A stretch of DNA of 7,059 nt from an uncultured Oscillospiraceae bacterium (GTDB taxonomy: Bacteria > Bacillota > Clostridia > Oscillospirales > Oscillospiraceae): assembly GCA_900763965.1 (NCBI GenBank), contig CAAFMG010000056.1, forward strand, positions 1 through 7,059, read 5' to 3'. The notes under the pieces were generated by a model that saw nothing but the letters and a program-made list of their open reading frames with translations, had not been told where the DNA came from and did not search any database. The position numbers and the translations under genes are program-made. Below are positions 5,194 through 7,059 of this stretch, one piece after another (position 1 is the stretch's first letter; the number at the start of each line of letters is the position of its first letter).

Positions 5194-6081
5194 ATGAATC
5201 GACTCTCCCCTGTCCGCTCCCTGGGGCGGCGGTGCGTTTGCCTGGTACTGGCGCTGGTTCTGGGCTTTTCCTGCCGGATCCCGGCCCGGGCAGTCATCGG
5301 CGGCAAGGACAGCGGTCTGATCAATCTGCTGCTTGTGGGAACGGACAGCAGTCAGAGCACCGCTTCCCGCTCCGATACCCTGATCCTCTGCACCATCTGC
5401 CCTGAGGAAAAGACCGTTGTCATCACCTCTTTTCTCCGGGATCTCTACGTTCCCATCCCCGGCCACGGCTCCAACCGGCTCAACGCCGCCCACGCCTTCG
5501 GCGGTTTGGAGCTGCTGGAAAAGACCGTTCAGGAGGATTTTGACCTGTACCTGGACGGCTGCATTGAAGTGGATTTTGCAAATTTCTCCCAGATCATCGA
5601 CCTGCTGGGCGGGGTGACCATTGACCTGCGCCGGGATGAGGCCCGGGTCATCAACAAGAAAACCGACAGCCATCTTTCCGAGGGAGAAAACCACCTCAAC
5701 GGCGACCAGGCCCTGGCCTACAGCCGCATCCGAAATCTGGACCGGGACGGAGATTTCAGCCGCACCAACCGGCAGCGCAAGCTGCTGTCCTCCCTGATGG
5801 ACAGCTACCGCAATGCCAACCTGCTGACCATTCTTTCCGTGGTGGTGGATGCCCTTCCCATGATCTCCACCAATCTGGAAAAGAAGCAGATCTTAAAGCT
5901 GACCGCCAAGCTTTTCCCCCTGCTGGAGCACGCCGACATCCGTTCCCAGCGGATCCCGGCGGACGGCCATTACCGTTTTCAGAACATCCGCAAAATGGAG
6001 GTTATTGTTGCCGATCTTGACATAATTCGCGACGATTTGCGGGAATCTCTGCTGAACAACGTTCAAAACAGCACAAAATAA
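5194..6081 (+). CDS. LytR-CpsA-Psr (LCP) family cell-wall glycopolymer ligase
   Basis: A 295-residue LCP protein. The family transfers anionic or other glycopolymers (teichoic acid, capsule) from a lipid carrier to peptidoglycan on the outer face of the membrane. A hydrophobic N-terminal segment (about 13-28), after an Arg-rich start, acts as anchor or signal; ARA-V near residues 31-34 could be a signal peptidase site. LCP motifs follow: DTLIL (61-65), SFLRDLYVPIPG (79-90) with R82/D83, RLNAAHAFGG (95-104), DLLGGVTIDL (136-145), and ALAYSRIR then GDFSRTNRQRKLL (174-198), which supply the Arg/Asp residues that bind the lipid pyrophosphate. An in-frame ATG at 5179 overlaps the Shine-Dalgarno GGAGG (5182-5186), which is correctly spaced for ATG 5194, so the latter is chosen. 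No teichoic acid or capsule genes are visible nearby. Confidence 0.92.
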   Translation: MNRLSPVRSLGRRCVCLVLALVLGFSCRIPARAVIGGKDSGLINLLLVGTDSSQSTASRSDTLILCTICPEEKTVVITSFLRDLYVPIPGHGSNRLNAAHAFGGLELLEKTVQEDFDLYLDGCIEVDFANFSQIIDLLGGVTIDLRRDEARVINKKTDSHLSEGENHLNGDQALAYSRIRNLDRDGDFSRTNRQRKLLSSLMDSYRNANLLTILSVVVDALPMISTNLEKKQILKLTAKLFPLLEHADIRSQRIPADGHYRFQNIRKMEVIVADLDIIRDDLRESLLNNVQNSTK

Positions 6082-6148
6082 AGTGTGACAATAATTATGA
6101 TTCTATTAAAAAATTATCATCTTCTCCAAAAAACATTTGCCATTTATT

Positions 6149-6176
6149 AGGAAAAATGTTCAATATTTTCCTTTTT
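6149..6176 (+). terminator. Probable weak terminator after the LCP gene
   Basis: AGGAAAA (6149-6155) pairs with TTTTCCT (6166-6172) around a 10-nt loop, followed by four more T's. The stem is AT-rich and therefore weak, but its place 67 bp after the LCP stop and just before a consensus promoter is right for a terminator. Confidence 0.45.
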
Positions 6177-6190
6177 ACCCCTTTTTATAA

Positions 6191-6219
6191 TTGACATTGC
6201 TTTTCATTATCGCTATAAT
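6191..6219 (+). promoter_or_regulatory. Consensus sigma-A promoter of the BlaI-family gene
   Basis: TTGACA (6191-6196), a 17-bp spacer and TATAAT (6214-6219) match the sigma-A consensus exactly. Transcription should start near 6226, giving a leader of about 26 nt. I find no TACA-n2-TGTA operator of the classical BlaI/MecI type around it. Confidence 0.9.
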
Positions 6220-6251
6220 AGGAATGAATAAATGGTAAAGGGGGGATTCCG

Positions 6252-6620
6252 GTGGAGCTAACGCGGAGTGAACTGGAAATTATGGATGTCTTATGGGAAA
6301 GTGAAACCCCATTGTCCCGTTCCGATTTGATTGCCCACTCCGAGGGAAAAAGCTGGAAGAACAGCTCTGTGCATATTCTTTTAAACGGTCTACTCCAAAA
6401 GGGTGCGATCCAGGAAGCTGGATTGGTGAAGCGGATCAAGACCTACGGTCGCCTTTTCACCCCTACCATGACCCGGGAGGAGTATTATGCCAACACCATC
6501 TTCTCTCATCGTCATAAGCCTGAGATGGTGGCTCTCTTTTCAGCCCTGCTTCAACGGGAAGAGGTTTCCGATGCGGATCTGGATGCCCTATCGGAACTGC
6601 TTCAGCAAAAACGCGTTTGA
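6252..6620 (+). CDS. BlaI/MecI/CopY-family winged-helix transcriptional repressor
   Basis: A 122-residue protein with the BlaI/MecI layout: an N-terminal winged helix (about 1-75) beginning LTRSELEIMDVLWES, with a recognition-helix region around WKNSSVHILLNGLLQKG (36-52), and a C-terminal helical dimerisation part (about 80-122). BlaI and MecI repress beta-lactamase genes and are cleaved after signalling by the sensor peptidase BlaR1/MecR1; CopY-type members respond to copper. No sensor peptidase, beta-lactamase or copper transporter lies in the window, and the Cys pairs of CopY are absent, so the signal and targets are unknown. The start is GTG, preceded by AAGGGGGG (6238-6245). By eye its codons are less GC-rich than those of htrA and LCP. 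It is monocistronic, between a consensus promoter and a terminator. Confidence 0.88.
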   Translation: MELTRSELEIMDVLWESETPLSRSDLIAHSEGKSWKNSSVHILLNGLLQKGAIQEAGLVKRIKTYGRLFTPTMTREEYYANTIFSHRHKPEMVALFSALLQREEVSDADLDALSELLQQKRV

Positions 6621-6625
6621 TCCCA

Positions 6626-6657
6626 AAATGAGGCTGCTCCGGCAGCCTCATTTCTCT
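6626..6657 (+). terminator. Intrinsic terminator after the BlaI-family gene
   Basis: AAATGAGGCTGC (6626-6637) and GCAGCCTCATTT (6642-6653) form a perfect 12-bp stem with a TCCG tetraloop and a T-rich tail (TTTCTCT). The A-run on the left side gives it bidirectional character. It starts 5 bp after the stop codon. Confidence 0.88.
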
Positions 6658-6718
6658 GCGCCTTTGAGTTGAAATTGTTAAAGAAATAATCTAATTTTGT
6701 AAATTTTTCGATTTTTTA

Positions 6719-6747
6719 TTGACAACCCCCCATGGACGGTGTATAGT
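6719..6747 (+). promoter_or_regulatory. Sigma-A promoter of the beta-helix protein gene
   Basis: TTGACA (6719-6724), a 17-bp spacer and TATAGT (6742-6747) give a near-perfect sigma-A promoter about 38 bp before the next start codon. The spacer carries an unusual run of six C's (6726-6731). Confidence 0.85.
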
Positions 6748-6784
6748 AAGGGCATTCATTCCATACTTGGACGGAGGATGTCCC

Positions 6785-7059
6785 ATGATCAACACCGCAG
6801 ACCTCTATGACTTCAGTCACAGCATTGCCGGCAGCTGGCTGGCCGGTTTTTCCTATCCCTGGCAGGCCCTTGGCCAGATCAAGAGCAGAATTCTGGAGCT
6901 GGGTTCCCAGCTGGATGATTCCTATGTAGAAACCGCCCCCCAGGTGTGGGTACATAAAACCGCAAAGATCGCTCCCACCGCATTTCTGGGAGCCCCCTGT
7001 ATCATCGGCCCGGAGACGGAAGTGCGCCACTGCGCCTTTATCCGGGGCAGCGCCCTGGT
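6785..7059 (+). CDS. Left-handed beta-helix (hexapeptide-repeat) protein, UDP-GlcNAc pyrophosphorylase-like; 3' end outside window
   Basis: Only the first 91 codons and two bases lie in the window, so the gene is cut by the window edge, not broken. The N-terminal part (about 1-50, MINTADLYDFSHSIAGSWLA onward) is helical in character, followed from about residue 53 by hexapeptide-type repeats (VWVHKTAKIAPTAFLGAPCI, IGPETEV, RHCAFIRGSAL) typical of left-handed beta-helix acyl- and nucleotidyltransferases. Clostridial proteins with this start are commonly annotated as UDP-N-acetylglucosamine pyrophosphorylase or GlmU-like C-terminal domains. There is no N-terminal nucleotidyltransferase domain, so an acetyltransferase-like or non-catalytic role is as likely. 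GGAGG (6773-6777) lies 7 nt before the ATG, behind a good promoter. The exact substrate cannot be told from this fragment. Confidence 0.8.
   Translation, partial: MINTADLYDFSHSIAGSWLAGFSYPWQALGQIKSRILELGSQLDDSYVETAPQVWVHKTAKIAPTAFLGAPCIIGPETEVRHCAFIRGSAL

Noticed and set aside
3496..5694. 732-codon open frame on the minus strand across htrA and the LCP gene
   Set aside because: It is antisense to two genes with clear catalytic motifs and crosses a terminator. It consists of Gly/Ala/Val-rich repeats typical of shadow frames.
6082..6251. Classical BlaI/MecI operator (TACA-n2-TGTA dyad)
   Set aside because: I searched by eye around both flanking promoters and found no such dyad; only weak AGTA/TACT pairs occur.
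1..7059. tRNA, rRNA, CRISPR array, riboswitch, prophage or defence genes
   Set aside because: No cloverleaf, rRNA segment, regularly spaced repeat, known aptamer core or phage/defence protein motif was seen on either strand.

Overview
The window looks like chromosomal DNA of a Gram-positive anaerobe of class Clostridia, most likely family Oscillospiraceae/Ruminococcaceae. Coding regions are C/G-rich at third positions, intergenic regions are AT-rich, Shine-Dalgarno sites are strong (AGGAGG type), sigma-A promoters are near consensus, and the gene content (GGGtGRT protein, DUF1540, HtrA, LCP, BlaI family) fits that group. This placement is inference; no rRNA or other phylogenetic marker is present.

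Layout. The left 2.95 kb is transcribed leftward. It holds a two-gene operon, a NifU/IscU-like Fe-S scaffold (1293-1985) followed by a GGGtGRT-family protein of unknown function (276-1277). The operon has a perfect TTGACA-17-TATAAT promoter (2092-2120), a ~100-nt leader with a tandem 10-bp repeat and a palindrome, and an intrinsic terminator at 171-211. Ribulose-phosphate 3-epimerase (rpe, 2193-2843) lies upstream as its own unit. From about 2.95 kb onward everything is transcribed rightward: a 54-residue cysteine-rich DUF1540 protein (3054-3218), a membrane-anchored HtrA serine protease (3568-5064), a LytR-CpsA-Psr cell-wall ligase (5194-6081), a BlaI/MecI-type repressor (6252-6620), and the start of a left-handed beta-helix acyl/nucleotidyltransferase-like gene that runs off the right edge (6785 onward). 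Most of these rightward genes are separated by intrinsic terminators, so they look like independent units rather than one operon.

Between DUF1540 and htrA lies a 169-bp MITE-like element (3286-3454) with 22-bp perfect terminal inverted repeats. A 29-bp hairpin in front of DUF1540 (3003-3031) shares the core of those termini and may be a deletion remnant of the same family or an attenuator.

How the genes relate: the Fe-S scaffold and GGGtGRT protein almost certainly act together, though what they assemble is unknown. HtrA (extracytoplasmic protein quality control) and LCP (attachment of glycopolymers to peptidoglycan) are both envelope functions. The other genes show no obvious shared pathway. 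The best candidates for undescribed biology are the scaffold/GGGtGRT operon with its structured leader and the MITE-like repeat family. I see no CRISPR, prophage, toxin-antitoxin, defence locus, tRNA or rRNA.
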